Numbered from the stretch's first letter, positions 16,029-23,677 are shown. The stretch is DNA of 64,000 nt from a virus (IMGVR_UViG_3300031521_000033:1-64000); one strand, 5' to 3'. Made by a program: numbers and translations. The notes: generated by a model from the letters alone, not told the origin.

Positions 16029-16237
16029 AAGTATATGCAGTTTTTACAAATGAGTATGCAGATGGATGGGGGTGTTCATACCACTGCCATGGTATATTTA
16101 GTACAGAAGAATTAGCATTAGCTGCAAAGTATAAAGACGAAGCAGGTAATATATGGCCGGTAGGGCCACAAGATATTTGCTACATAGAACTAGATTCTAA
16201 AAATGTTGATGAGTATATAGGAGGATATAGCGAATGA
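16025..16237 (+). CDS. Hypothetical protein
   Basis: 70 aa (begins MKVYAVFTNEYADGWG). The layout, a short strand followed by FSTEELALAAKYKDE, is like the small MKRFEVYAV and MYAIY genes at 22818 and 39357-39750. Function unknown. Confidence 0.62.
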   Translation: MKVYAVFTNEYADGWGCSYHCHGIFSTEELALAAKYKDEAGNIWPVGPQDICYIELDSKNVDEYIGGYSE

Positions 16238-16311
16238 ATAACAGATTACGCGCAAGATTACATCACCATAAAATAAGAATTAATGTAATCCGATATATGG
16301 TATATTCATGA
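16234..16311 (+). CDS. Very small basic protein (possible)
   Basis: 25 aa (MNNRLRARLHHHKIRIN...). GGAGGATA lies upstream and the start overlaps the previous stop, so it is probably translated. No function visible. Confidence 0.4.
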   Translation: MNNRLRARLHHHKIRINVIRYMVYS

Positions 16312-16315
16312 AGTT

Positions 16316-16441
16316 ATGTCAGCAAAGGATTATGATCCTTGGTATGAATCAGATTATGGAGATTATAGAATAAGCAATAGTAACATTAAAGCGGTTGCAT
16401 ATTATCCTGAATCTAATCATGTAGAAGTGTGGTACAGATGA
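16316..16441 (+). CDS. Small protein, possibly a truncated remnant
   Basis: 41 aa from ATG 16316. The same frame is open back to a stop at 16286 with protein-like codons (WYIHEV) but no better start, and the ATG has no ribosome site. This suggests a gene that lost its 5' part, or translation by frameshift from the preceding small gene. Confidence 0.35.
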   Translation: MSAKDYDPWYESDYGDYRISNSNIKAVAYYPESNHVEVWYR

Positions 16442-16629
16442 ATACAATTACAGTAAACGAAGATAGACTAATACAGATATTAGAAATATTTTCAGAACAT
16501 GTTCCATGCCATAATTGTCCATGCAATAATACAAATATATGTAAAAATAGTGCAGTATTAAGTGGTGATTATTGTGATGATGGTATTATGGAGTATTTAA
16601 AAGAAGGCGTTGATAAATATGAATTATAA
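16438..16629 (+). CDS. Short Cys-motif protein (paralogue family)
   Basis: 63 aa. HVPCHNCPCNNTNIC is another short cysteine cluster after a helix. ATG 16438 overlaps the previous stop. Confidence 0.6.
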   Translation: MNTITVNEDRLIQILEIFSEHVPCHNCPCNNTNICKNSAVLSGDYCDDGIMEYLKEGVDKYEL

Positions 16630-16819
16630 AATAGGGGATAAAATTGTAGTAGTAGATACAGAATTTACAGATTATGATAAATTAAAGGATAGAATATTTG
16701 TTATTTTACATATTACATCACTAGATTTTATGATATTTGAAGATGATTTATTGAAAGATATTATAAAAAATCAGAGTATTATAATTCAGTTATTAACAAT
16801 ACTAACAAAGAGGGTGTAG
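16619..16819 (+). CDS. Hypothetical SH3-like small protein
   Basis: 66 aa (begins MNYKIGDKIVVVDTEF). The KIGDKIVVVD strand again suggests a small barrel. It overlaps its neighbour by 11 bases. Confidence 0.6.
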   Translation: MNYKIGDKIVVVDTEFTDYDKLKDRIFVILHITSLDFMIFEDDLLKDIIKNQSIIIQLLTILTKRV

Positions 16820-16822
16820 TAT

Positions 16823-17137
16823 ATGAGTAGAGAACCGTTAGACGATTTAAAAGAATTAGCAATAGTAGGAAAGTATACATGGAATACTAATGTAAATAAG
16901 GAATTTATAAAAGCAATTGAAAATTTAGAATCAGCACATTTTGTGAATGATTTAATTTCATTCAAGGACAGACGGCCAAATATTTCAGATAGATTTGTAG
17001 TATATGTAAATGCAGCACATAGAATATTAACGTGCATAAATGAGATAACATATGAAGATGAAAATAGTAATAAGTATGCATCTTGTTGTTTTGATGATCA
17101 GTATTATATTAAGATTAAAAAGGAGAAATTGCAATGA
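16823..17137 (+). CDS. Hypothetical protein
   Basis: 104 aa (begins MSREPLDDLKELAIVG). Mixed alpha/beta; one CC pair near residue 91. No known family. Confidence 0.65.
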   Translation: MSREPLDDLKELAIVGKYTWNTNVNKEFIKAIENLESAHFVNDLISFKDRRPNISDRFVVYVNAAHRILTCINEITYEDENSNKYASCCFDDQYYIKIKKEKLQ

Positions 17138-17268
17138 CAGTAAAAGAATTAAAAGAAGAACTTGAAAAGTATGATGACAAGGATGAAGTATATTATTATA
17201 ATAATATTGAGGGTTATTTTATTGTTGAAGAGGTTGAAGAAGTATCAGATGGGGTGATATTGAAATGA
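17134..17268 (+). CDS. Small hypothetical protein
   Basis: 44 aa (MTVKELKEELEKYDDKDEV...). The opening resembles the common phage pattern of a short helix followed by D-x-E-V strands. AAAAGGAG upstream and ATGA overlap with the next gene. Confidence 0.6.
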   Translation: MTVKELKEELEKYDDKDEVYYYNNIEGYFIVEEVEEVSDGVILK

Positions 17269-17453
17269 CAAGACTGGATAAATTAAAACAGGAATTAACA
17301 TCTTGTAAAACAATTGAAGATATTTGCAAGAAGATAGATGATATTATATATGACTGTAATTTATGTATCTATAAAAATGACTGCATAAAGTATGGTAGAG
17401 TAGATAGTTGCTCAGATGGTAAGAATAAATACTTTGAGCAGGAGTGCAAATAA
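17265..17453 (+). CDS. Short Cys-motif protein (paralogue family)
   Basis: 62 aa. Helix followed by YDCNLCIYKNDCIKYGRVDSC, matching the cysteine spacing of the genes at 15629 and 15831. Confidence 0.62.
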   Translation: MTRLDKLKQELTSCKTIEDICKKIDDIIYDCNLCIYKNDCIKYGRVDSCSDGKNKYFEQECK

Positions 17454-17614
17454 TGTTAATAATACTGTCTGTATTATTATATTCAGTTATGATATTACTA
17501 GAATATAAATATGATCTCATAAGAACAAAAAACATATTTGTTAACCTGTATATCATAATATTGGATGTGGCAATGTTATTACTTTTAATTAATATGATAG
17601 GAAATAAACTATGA
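17453..17614 (+). CDS. Small membrane protein
   Basis: 53 aa with two hydrophobic segments (residues 2-15 and 30-48) separated by a basic turn (EYKYDLIRTKN). Probably inserts in the host membrane as a hairpin. Overlaps neighbours by 1 and 4 bases. Confidence 0.6.
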   Translation: MLIILSVLLYSVMILLEYKYDLIRTKNIFVNLYIIILDVAMLLLLINMIGNKL

Positions 17615-17820
17615 AATACTATGTTGCAGATTTAGATAAACGTTTTTGTGATATTGATCCAGATGATAACGGCATAGCCACATTAAGATGGTTTATTATG
17701 AACCGGGCAAAAGAATATGGAGATCCTGATCCTGAATCAATGGCCAGAAGACTTAAAACAATGACAGACGAAGAATTAACGGAAATAATAGAATTATATG
17801 ATTATTTGGATATGAAATAG
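17611..17820 (+). CDS. Hypothetical protein, last gene of the module
   Basis: 69 aa (begins MKYYVADLDKRFCDID). Acidic, helical. Followed 4 bases later by the module's terminator hairpin. Confidence 0.65.
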   Translation: MKYYVADLDKRFCDIDPDDNGIATLRWFIMNRAKEYGDPDPESMARRLKTMTDEELTEIIELYDYLDMK

Positions 17821-17824
17821 TATA

Positions 17825-17851
17825 AGCATCCTACGGGGTGCTTTTATTTTT
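17825..17851 (+). terminator. Intrinsic terminator of the plus-strand module
   Basis: 7-bp stem AGCATCC (17825-17831) with GGGTGCT (17836-17842), loop TACG, then TTTTATTTTT. Confidence 0.85.
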
Positions 17852-18070
17852 GCCCAAATGACATTCATGGTCCATTTAAAATTTATACAGAGATTATATT
17901 AAAATGGATTTTAGATTAATGCCCCTAGGACTCCACAGGTTGAGTTATAATATACAATGCATATACTTATATACCTTACCATACAAAGTATCAACACGGG
18001 TGATTGTGAAGGGTAAGTTGTTATAATATCATTTGCCCGGGAGTATTAATGTGGCAGTTTTATAATATGG

Positions 18071-18164
18071 TAACAAGGCTGCAAAGTTGGAAGGCATTAC
18101 AGTAAGACATTTGGGAATAAGATAACAAGTTTTAAAAGTTGGAACGGTACACAGTAAGACATTT
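18071..18164. repeat. Two imperfect 42-base direct repeats
   Basis: Units 18071-18112 and 18123-18164 both start TAACAAG, share AAAGTTGGAA in the middle and end ACAGTAAGACATTT, with divergent bases between. The period is 52 bases. The layout resembles initiator-protein iterons or a duplicated RNA element. Confidence 0.7.
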
Positions 18165-18319
18165 ATTGAAATTATAAAATTTTGTGATACACCCCGCATA
18201 CGTTTAAACTGAAAAAAGATTAAGGGTACGCCCCCCTACCATTATACCATGGACTGTTGCAGCCTGTCAAGAAGAATGTTTATACAGTTTGATGAATAAT
18301 AATGCACGTTGGCAAATAT

Positions 18320-18340
18320 CCGATAAATACTCATTATCGG
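18320..18340. repeat. Hairpin CCGATAA/TTATCGG
   Basis: 7-bp perfect arms with a 7-base loop. Neither strand has a U-run directly after it, so it is not a simple terminator. Confidence 0.55.
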
Positions 18341-18546
18341 AAAAAAGTACACCAATCCTTTTGAATATAGGGGTTTGAAGGTTTTAAAACTGCATTTGCC
18401 TACGCTTTGCCAACGCATTTGGATTACTGAATTTATGCATGCATATTTGGGGGGAAAAAGTTAGTCATGTTTTGATACCCTATAGAATTACTCTTGATTT
18501 TATACTGCATTTTCAATAGGACTGATACAGGCATACAATATATTAA

Positions 18547-18560
18547 CCTATATAAGTATA
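18547..18560. repeat. Recurring element CCTATATAAGTATA
   Basis: Identical to 8766-8779; inverted near-copies lie at 17955-17975 and 20584-20604, which share CAATGCATATACTT. All sit at module boundaries outside genes. Confidence 0.5.
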
Positions 18561-18885
18561 AAGGCATAGTAATAAAGTACGCTTAAAACACATTCTACGA
18601 GGTCATATTTACAGTTGATCCTAATATAATCTAATGAATTGCTGTTGCAGTCCTGTCGTTGTATACAACTCTTGCAATGTCCATCATACAAACACACAAC
18701 TGCATCAATATATTCCATATTATGTTAATTTAGTTGAATAATAGCTATTTTATAGGGTGCAATATATGCCTTTTACCTCATATCATAAACAATTCAGTCA
18801 ATTGTGTCCTATGCATACACACATTGCATGATCTAAATTGCTATTGGAGTGTTGCAAGTTGCCGTGTAGGCGTGTGTCAATCCCG

Positions 18886-18961
18886 CTTTTGCAATCATTT
18901 TTTGTAATTTGTGTATCTTTTAATACTATATTGACACCTTTTGCAATCATTTTTTTTGTAA
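18886..18961. repeat. Tandem repeat with T-runs
   Basis: CTTTTGCAATCATTTTTT followed by TGTAA occurs at 18886-18907 and, with two extra T, at 18938-18961. Possibly part of an unwinding region. Confidence 0.55.
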
Positions 18962-19481
18962 AATGTTTATACAATTGATAATATTATAATGCATTTGTAC
19001 TACAATCATGTAATTGTTGGTGTAATTACTCTGTAATGCAACATACTAACTCAATCTATCTATATAATCATACTAATATACCTATTATCCTTTACTTGTT
19101 ATATTCCTTATACTGTGATATAATTATAATGATAGTATTCTTATACTTAGTATTTATAAAGAACATTATACTTATTACAACTCTTATTCATACTCTTAAT
19201 ACAATGGGTTCTTATTCTCGCTCGGCTACCCTATATAAAGCCTTATATTCACTCTGCACGTCCATACTACAACTACCCTTATACTTATACCAATTCATAT
19301 ATTACTTTCTTTATATCAGCAGCCGGACTGTACAACATCAATACAATAGATAGTAATAATCTTATTTGCATATTTTACTTATTTGATTATATTCCTAATT
19401 AATAATATTCTTAATTAGTTTTATTATTATAAAGTTATATTATCAACTTGTTATATTATTATTATTATTTAAAAATGGGCA

Positions 19482-19512
19482 AAGAAAAAGCCTTACCATT
19501 TACTGATAAGAC
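19482..19512 (-). terminator. Terminator of the minus-strand gene set
   Basis: Minus-strand stem GTCTTA (19512-19507) with TAAGGC (19495-19490), then TTTTTCTTT. It lies just after the last minus-strand gene. Confidence 0.75.
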
Positions 19513-19522
19513 TTGATCTATT

Positions 19523-19807
19523 TTAATCATTTAGTTCTGTAAACCTTTGTTCGAGTAAATCCTGTATTTCAGCTGGAGTAACAAACCACTCTTTAGACTC
19601 TTTCAGATTTTTTGTGATAATAACAATATCATTTGAATTATAACTGTCATTTTGTCCTGCAATACACTCTATTTCTCCATCACAATCATATAAAACAATC
19701 ATCGCTTTTCCATCAAAGTCATTAAATTCATCACAAACATACTGTAAGTTCTTAATAGCTTCTTCTGTCATGTCTTCAATTGCAGTTGCGTGTCTTTCTA
19801 CACTCAT
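19523..19807 (-). CDS. Hypothetical protein
   Basis: 94 aa from ATG 19807 (AAGGAG 8 bases upstream; the GTG at 19816 overlaps that site). The region AMIVLYDCDGEIECIAG is beta-like, and it ends EIQDLLEQRFTELND. Own promoter and terminator make it a one-gene cassette. Unknown function. Confidence 0.68.
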   Translation of the reverse strand: MSVERHATAIEDMTEEAIKNLQYVCDEFNDFDGKAMIVLYDCDGEIECIAGQNDSYNSNDIVIITKNLKESKEWFVTPAEIQDLLEQRFTELND

Positions 19808-19839
19808 CTCAACCACTCCTTTAATTTATCTTATAATTC

Positions 19840-19868
19840 ATTATACATCTAATAAATAAGTCTGTCAA
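19840..19868 (-). promoter_or_regulatory. Promoter for the 19523 gene
   Basis: TTGACA (19868-19863), 17 bases, TATAAT (19845-19840) on the minus strand. Confidence 0.85.
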
Positions 19869-19906
19869 CACTATTATTTAAAATAAATAAAAAAAAGAGC
19901 CTATCA

Positions 19907-20068
19907 TTAGTTAATCACTTCCAATTCAATTATTTCAACTTTACAAGCCGTGTTACAAACAAATTTTGCAAACTTTTGGGCTTCTTCCTTTGTTGTAAAT
20001 ACTGCTTGAGAAGTTGATTCAACTCTGTCTGTAAAACGATTTAAATAAACTGGTTGATATAATTTCAT
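19907..20068 (-). CDS. Small hypothetical protein
   Basis: 53 aa (begins MKLYQPVYLNRFTDRV). The middle FTTKEEAQKFAKFV has the strand-then-TxEEA-helix layout of several small genes here. AAGGGAGATCG upstream. Confidence 0.6.
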   Translation of the reverse strand: MKLYQPVYLNRFTDRVESTSQAVFTTKEEAQKFAKFVCNTACKVEIIELEVIN

Positions 20069-20117
20069 GATTATCGATCTCCCTTATATTTTATTAGTCT
20101 ATTTCATAACCCTCTGA

Positions 20118-20146
20118 ATTATAACTCTGACTGATTAGTATGTCAA
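20118..20146 (-). promoter_or_regulatory. Promoter for the 19907 gene
   Basis: TTGACA (20146-20141), 17 bases, TATAAT (20123-20118) on the minus strand. Confidence 0.85.
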
Positions 20147-20153
20147 CAATTAT

Positions 20154-20453
20154 TTAACCTTTACTATAAATCCAATACGGCATTGGTGTATGCCACTTTT
20201 CATAGGCTCTTGAATCAACTACTTGATATAAACTATTTCCAAATGGTGTACTTTGTATTTCGTAATAAGTATCCGTTTCTTCATTATAAATTGCCCATGC
20301 AAATTCATCGGATAAGACTTTTGCTATTTCCACTGTACAACTATTAGTGTCCCAAAGTTCTAAATGTTCGTGAGTATATCCAATTAGCTGTAATTCTGGT
20401 TTGTTACCAAATTTTTGAATGTGATCTGCTAAGTAATTATCATATGCACTCAT
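20154..20453 (-). CDS. Hypothetical protein
   Basis: 99 aa (begins MSAYDNYLADHIQKFG). Mixed fold, many aromatics at the C-terminus (YEKWHTPMPYWIYSKG). AAAGGAG upstream and its own promoter. No family recognised. Confidence 0.68.
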   Translation of the reverse strand: MSAYDNYLADHIQKFGNKPELQLIGYTHEHLELWDTNSCTVEIAKVLSDEFAWAIYNEETDTYYEIQSTPFGNSLYQVVDSRAYEKWHTPMPYWIYSKG

Positions 20454-20486
20454 GCTAATTTCTCCTTTGTTTTATTTACTATAATC

Positions 20487-20515
20487 ATTATACTGCTGGA
20501 TAATTGTTATGTCAA
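20487..20515 (-). promoter_or_regulatory. Promoter for the 20154 gene
   Basis: TTGACA (20515-20510), 17 bases, TATAAT (20492-20487) on the minus strand. Confidence 0.85.
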
Positions 20516-20642
20516 TACTATTTTAAATATTAATTAAATATTATTTTGACCTCGTAGAATCGTTTCTAAGCGATTTAATTTAACAATGCATATACTTGTA
20601 TAGGCTTATAGTAAAACATTTGATTAGCATAGCAATGCATAA

Positions 20643-20675
20643 GCAAAAAGCCCTTACTATGTATTAAGTAAAGGC
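20643..20675 (-). terminator. Intrinsic terminator
   Basis: 11-bp stem (20665-20675 with 20646-20656) followed on the minus strand by TTTTTGC. Ends the 21436-20684 operon. Confidence 0.88.
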
Positions 20676-20683
20676 TTAATTTA

Positions 20684-20872
20684 TTAACTATACTCTAATT
20701 TTTCACAATTGGTAAACCACCACTCACAATTTACGCAACGTGTTAATGGTGGCATTTCTCTAATATTACAGTGCTTAGTTATCATATCACATCCTTCAAT
20801 ATCGCAGGATACAAAACATTTAGGGGGTTCATTATTAATTTGTCTCAAGATAGCAATCTCTTGTTTTGTCAA
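20684..20872 (-). CDS. Cys-rich small protein
   Basis: 62 aa from a TTG with AAAGGATGGAG upstream. CFVSCDIEGCDM and CVNCEWWFTNC form two cysteine clusters, probably one or two metal sites. It overlaps the preceding gene by 38 bases. Confidence 0.58.
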   Translation of the reverse strand: MTKQEIAILRQINNEPPKCFVSCDIEGCDMITKHCNIREMPPLTRCVNCEWWFTNCEKLEYS

Positions 20873-21188
20873 AGTACTCCATCCTTTCTGATTCTTCTAA
20901 CGCTAAATGACTTTTATATCTGTAATGCTTGTAATTATCCCCATGAAAAGCCTTAACTGCTCTTGTAAATCCATGATCTAAAGCCTTTTCAACAACATCA
21001 AGCAGGCATAAATCACGCATTGCATTATATAGAATAGTTATTTCAGTTTGAATAATATCCCCATTTTCAAGATAAGACTGCTTTTTATGTGGATCTGGTT
21101 CATTGGTATAATTCATATCATTGCATTTTCTAAGATAATACAATAATTCAAGTCGTGTATAAAAATACTGCTTTTCATTCTTTGTCAT
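20835..21188 (-). CDS. Hypothetical protein
   Basis: 117 aa from ATG 21188 (AAAGGAG upstream). Helical and charged (MTKNEKQYFYTRLELLYYL). Unknown function. Confidence 0.65.
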   Translation of the reverse strand: MTKNEKQYFYTRLELLYYLRKCNDMNYTNEPDPHKKQSYLENGDIIQTEITILYNAMRDLCLLDVVEKALDHGFTRAVKAFHGDNYKHYRYKSHLALEESERMEYFDKTRDCYLETN

Positions 21189-21211
21189 GATTAACATTCT
21201 CCTTTATATAA

Positions 21212-21436
21212 TTACATTAGCGAATGATAGAGATAATTTATTCCCCATTCAATAGATTCATTGTTAATACCTTCATTGGCATCATGCCCGTGTTCAAGCA
21301 ATGTTAGTACGCAGAAACATTGCTTGTCTGATAATTCTTTACCATCTTTAAACACTATTTCTCTTTCTTCAATAATGTTTCTTACATCTTCAATTCCCCA
21401 TACAATACTAATTGTCATTTCTTTTTCGTTAATCAT
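21212..21436 (-). CDS. Hypothetical protein
   Basis: 74 aa (begins MINEKEMTISIVWG). First gene of a short operon; AAGGAG upstream. Confidence 0.65.
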   Translation of the reverse strand: MINEKEMTISIVWGIEDVRNIIEEREIVFKDGKELSDKQCFCVLTLLEHGHDANEGINNESIEWGINYLYHSLM

Positions 21437-21468
21437 TTAAAACCACTCCTTAATTTTTTCTATAATTC

Positions 21469-21497
21469 ATTATAACACTAAACAAATTAATTGTAAA
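21469..21497 (-). promoter_or_regulatory. Promoter for the 21436-20684 operon
   Basis: TTTACA (21497-21492), 17 bases, TATAAT (21474-21469) on the minus strand. Confidence 0.83.
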
Positions 21498-21512
21498 GAC
21501 TTTTATTTAAAT

Positions 21513-21719
21513 TTAATTTCTTTTTTTATAGGTTTCGCCTGTTTTATATTTCCATTCAATAGTATAGATTGCTTTACTCCATCCGTCATAATATCATCGA
21601 AAGCAACCAATATGATCCATTTGTCTAAATTGCTCTATAGCTGATTTTAAACTGACAGCTTCAATCAAATAAATAAATCTATCTTTAAGGAATAATTTAA
21701 ATACATATCTATTTTTCAT
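21513..21719 (-). pseudogene. Small gene interrupted by an in-frame TGA
   Basis: Reading from ATG 21719, 41 codons (MKNRYVFKLFLKDRFIY...) end at TGA 21594-21596. The same frame then continues with coherent codons YYDGWSKAIYTIEWKY to TAA at 21513. Together they make a 68-codon product with one stop where Trp (TGG) would fit. Everywhere else TGA behaves as a stop, so this is most likely a point-mutated gene; readthrough is possible. Confidence 0.5.
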
Positions 21720-21735
21720 ATTATCAGCTATTTCA

Positions 21736-21885
21736 TTAAACTATTTTAAAATGTAATTCCATGCAAAACTGGACTGCTTCTTGATACTCAAAAAATTGTT
21801 CATAATCAAATATATCTTGTAAATACCCATTCAAATACTGCTTTATTTCGTATAGTCCATTACTTTCAACCAATTTAATACTCAT
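21736..21885 (-). CDS. Small hypothetical protein
   Basis: 49 aa (MSIKLVESNGLYEIKQYLN...). AGGAGGTA upstream. Acidic alpha/beta sequence. Function unknown. Confidence 0.6.
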   Translation of the reverse strand: MSIKLVESNGLYEIKQYLNGYLQDIFDYEQFFEYQEAVQFCMELHFKIV

Positions 21886-21912
21886 GTATAATACCTCCTC
21901 TTGATTAACCTA

Positions 21913-21942
21913 AGTATATCATACCTAAAATACACTTGTCAA
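21913..21942 (-). promoter_or_regulatory. Promoter for the 21885 gene
   Basis: TTGACA (21942-21937), 18 bases, TATACT (21918-21913). The spacer shares TGTATTTTAGGTATG with the promoter at 35639-35667. Confidence 0.75.
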
Positions 21943-21948
21943 GAAAAT

Positions 21949-21982
21949 AATAAAAAATAAGCCCTACAATTAAGTAGGACTT
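21949..21982 (-). terminator. Intrinsic terminator
   Basis: 9-bp stem AAGTCCTAC (21982-21974) with GTAGGGCTT (21967-21959), then ATTTTTTATT. It overlaps the end region of the 22422-21988 gene operon. Confidence 0.8.
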
Positions 21983-21987
21983 TAATA

Positions 21988-22422
21988 CTATTTCAATAGG
22001 TCTTTAATTCGTTGGTAATATAATACCCATTTTTCACAGTCAACGTCTGCATCATCACACGATGCGTAACAATTACCCATTTTATATAATAATAGGTATA
22101 ATTGATTGCTCTTGTCATAAAAACCTGCAATCTTTTCCCCTTTTACACCAATAAACCAAAATGATTCTCTGTCTTCTGGCTTAAATGGTGCTTTTATAAT
22201 TGGATTTGGGCAGTCAACAAAAAATCCAATATCGCCGGTGTCTTCAACCGTTGCCCATTGATCCTGTTCTTTGTTATAGCACTGTAAAATTGTTGTATCC
22301 GGTGGCTGTTTTATAAATCTAAATTCTTGAATACCTTCATTGTAATAATCACGCGTGAAATGCTCGGCAAATTTAACATTAAGTCCGGTTCTAATAATTT
22401 CCATAATATCAATATTTTTCAT
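21988..22422 (-). CDS. Hypothetical protein of the GNCF/GNCY family
   Basis: 144 aa. The C-terminal half has ESFWFIGVKGEKIAGFYD, then LYLLLYKMGNCYASCDD, then a final helix. Two other genes (30713 and 34310) share the layout F-W ... G-N-C-F/Y ... helix, so this is one of three divergent paralogues. Function unknown. Confidence 0.7.
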   Translation of the reverse strand: MKNIDIMEIIRTGLNVKFAEHFTRDYYNEGIQEFRFIKQPPDTTILQCYNKEQDQWATVEDTGDIGFFVDCPNPIIKAPFKPEDRESFWFIGVKGEKIAGFYDKSNQLYLLLYKMGNCYASCDDADVDCEKWVLYYQRIKDLLK

Positions 22423-22436
22423 ATTATTCCCACCTT

Positions 22437-22628
22437 TTAAAATTGTTTATCTAAATAAATTGTTGCATCATAAACTACTACATGCCCATTATAGGATCTG
22501 CTAAGTGTATAAGCGCAGCCATAGTCACCTAAAAAAGCATGCAATTCTTCAAATGATTTAAAGAAATGAGTTAAAGCGGAACGGCGCTTTTTACCATAAA
22601 AATGGATTGTTTTTACAAGCTCTATCAT
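22437..22628 (-). CDS. Hypothetical protein
   Basis: 63 aa, basic N-terminus (MIELVKTIHFYGKKRRS). ATGA overlap with the gene before it. Confidence 0.6.
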   Translation of the reverse strand: MIELVKTIHFYGKKRRSALTHFFKSFEELHAFLGDYGCAYTLSRSYNGHVVVYDATIYLDKQF

Positions 22629-22816
22629 TGTTCTACTTGACTTTCAGCCTCAGCCAGGCAAGCATCATTTAACATGTAGTACATATCCTCGTAGTATACA
22701 CCCTCATAAGATTCACCTTGCAGGGTAAAATCAGTATACAATACACTATCAATCATGTACTGAGATTGAATAATTAAAGTTACCGCAAAGACTAAAGATA
22801 ATAAATGTTTCATCAT
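22625..22816 (-). CDS. Small membrane-anchored or exported protein
   Basis: 63 aa from ATG 22816 (GGAAG upstream). MMKHLLSLVFAVTLIIQS is a signal-anchor; the rest is acidic and Tyr rich (YEGVYYEDMYYML) and would lie outside the membrane. Confidence 0.58.
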   Translation of the reverse strand: MMKHLLSLVFAVTLIIQSQYMIDSVLYTDFTLQGESYEGVYYEDMYYMLNDACLAEAESQVEQ

Positions 22817-22817
22817 T

Positions 22818-22976
22818 TTACAGTTCTTCCTTTCTATCATAAATTTCAAGAGAATTCAAAACATCTTCATTATCATCAATAAAACTTTGTGCTTCGCTAA
22901 ATGTATCAAATTCAGCTACTTGAACACCATCCCCAATTTCCCAATCTAAAACGGCATACACTTCAAACCTTTTCAT
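22818..22976 (-). CDS. Small hypothetical protein (strand plus EAQ-helix type)
   Basis: 52 aa (MKRFEVYAVLDWEIG...). FDTFSEAQSFIDDN follows a first strand, as in the MYAIY pair at 39357-39750. It would fit a two-strand, one-helix mini-fold. Unknown function. Confidence 0.6.
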   Translation of the reverse strand: MKRFEVYAVLDWEIGDGVQVAEFDTFSEAQSFIDDNEDVLNSLEIYDRKEEL

Positions 22977-22978
22977 AA

Positions 22979-23131
22979 TTATATAACCCCCATATCTATA
23001 ATCTTAAATTCTTTTTGATAATGTAGCCGACCTAAAGCCATCAAAGCATATATACGTCGCTGTACCTCAACAATGTCATCATCATCAATGAAATAATCCC
23101 CGGATCTTAAAATAACTTTAAATTTTTTCAA
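22979..23131 (-). CDS. Small hypothetical protein
   Basis: 50 aa from TTG 23131, with AAGGAG 9 bases upstream. An in-frame ATG at 23170 lies inside the promoter -10 and cannot be the start. Basic start, then IDDDDIVEVQRRIYALM. Confidence 0.58.
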   Translation of the reverse strand: MKKFKVILRSGDYFIDDDDIVEVQRRIYALMALGRLHYQKEFKIIDMGVI

Positions 23132-23160
23132 TTGCTTCAACTCCTTTATTAACTTCTTTA

Positions 23161-23189
23161 AGTATAACATCCCAATATTGCAATGTCAA
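23161..23189 (-). promoter_or_regulatory. Promoter for the 23131-22437 genes
   Basis: TTGACA (23189-23184), 17 bases, TATACT (23166-23161) on the minus strand. Confidence 0.83.
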
Positions 23190-23195
23190 CATAAA

Positions 23196-23342
23196 TTAAT
23201 TAAACTTTTGCACTAATTTTGTACCCCCATTTATTATTCGTATCAGACTCCCCACAAATAAATCAATAACAATATTTCCAATCATAAATAAAACACTAAA
23301 CATTGCGCCAAATATAACGCTAAAAATTATAATTATTTCCAT
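23196..23342 (-). CDS. Small membrane protein
   Basis: 48 aa. MEIIIIFSVIFGAMFSVLFM and the following IGNIVIDLFVG are strongly hydrophobic; the tail is basic (KLVQKFN). GGGGGAATGTT upstream. Likely one or two membrane passes. Confidence 0.58.
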   Translation of the reverse strand: MEIIIIFSVIFGAMFSVLFMIGNIVIDLFVGSLIRIINGGTKLVQKFN

Positions 23343-23354
23343 AACATTCCCCCA

Positions 23355-23450
23355 TTAATCATAAATATAATTATGTCCATCGGATCTAAGTACAAATCGC
23401 TGTGGTTTATAGGATACTAAGCGTAAAGCCCATTCAATAAATTTTGTCAT
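23355..23450 (-). CDS. Very small hypothetical protein
   Basis: 31 aa (MTKFIEWALRLVSYKPQR...). AAAGGAG upstream. The end RSDGHNYIYD resembles parts of the next gene (RGNNDWIVYD). Confidence 0.5.
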   Translation of the reverse strand: MTKFIEWALRLVSYKPQRFVLRSDGHNYIYD

Positions 23451-23471
23451 AATATACCAATCTCCTTTTTA

Positions 23472-23645
23472 TTAATGGAATATATCTAATTTGCACGAAA
23501 TCAATGCATCATGCAAATATTTATAATGTTTTTCATTGCTCATACAATCATGGTCATTGTCATACACAATCCAGTCATTATTACCACGTCTTACAATTAC
23601 ATTTAAATCTGACTTAATATATAAAACTTCATTATCAGTTGACAT
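23472..23645 (-). CDS. Small hypothetical protein
   Basis: 57 aa (MSTDNEVLYIKSDLNVIVR...). The central VRRGNNDWIVYDNDHD resembles the short proteins at 22979 and 23355 (RSGDYFIDDDD, RSDGHNYIYD), suggesting small duplications. Confidence 0.58.
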   Translation of the reverse strand: MSTDNEVLYIKSDLNVIVRRGNNDWIVYDNDHDCMSNEKHYKYLHDALISCKLDIFH

Positions 23646-23677
23646 TAAAGATTATCTCCTTTCTTGATTATACTATC

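Larger units (their letters stand above)
17852..19481. other. Convergent intergenic region without a convincing gene
   Basis: 1.6 kb between the ends of the two opposing gene sets. It holds two 42-base direct repeats (18071-18164), a 7-bp hairpin (18320-18340), copies of the CCTATAYAAGTATA element and a tandem poly-T-containing repeat (18886-18961). Base composition drifts to very high A+T towards 19500. A 105-codon plus-strand frame at 19036-19353 lacks a ribosome site and looks random. It is a candidate replication origin, regulatory RNA region or recombination site. Confidence 0.6.

Noticed and set aside
18841-18961. Possible CRISPR-like repeats in the convergent gap
   Set aside because: Only two copies of an AT-rich repeat with T-runs and no regular spacer units.
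19036-19353. 105-codon plus-strand frame in the convergent gap
   Set aside because: No ribosome binding site or promoter; composition (Ile/Leu/Tyr/Thr) is what random A+T-rich DNA gives; it runs into the terminator region.
21513-21719. Genome-wide recoding of TGA as Trp
   Set aside because: Many genes here end at TGA in ATGA overlaps and long genes use TGG for Trp, so a recoded genetic code is not supported.
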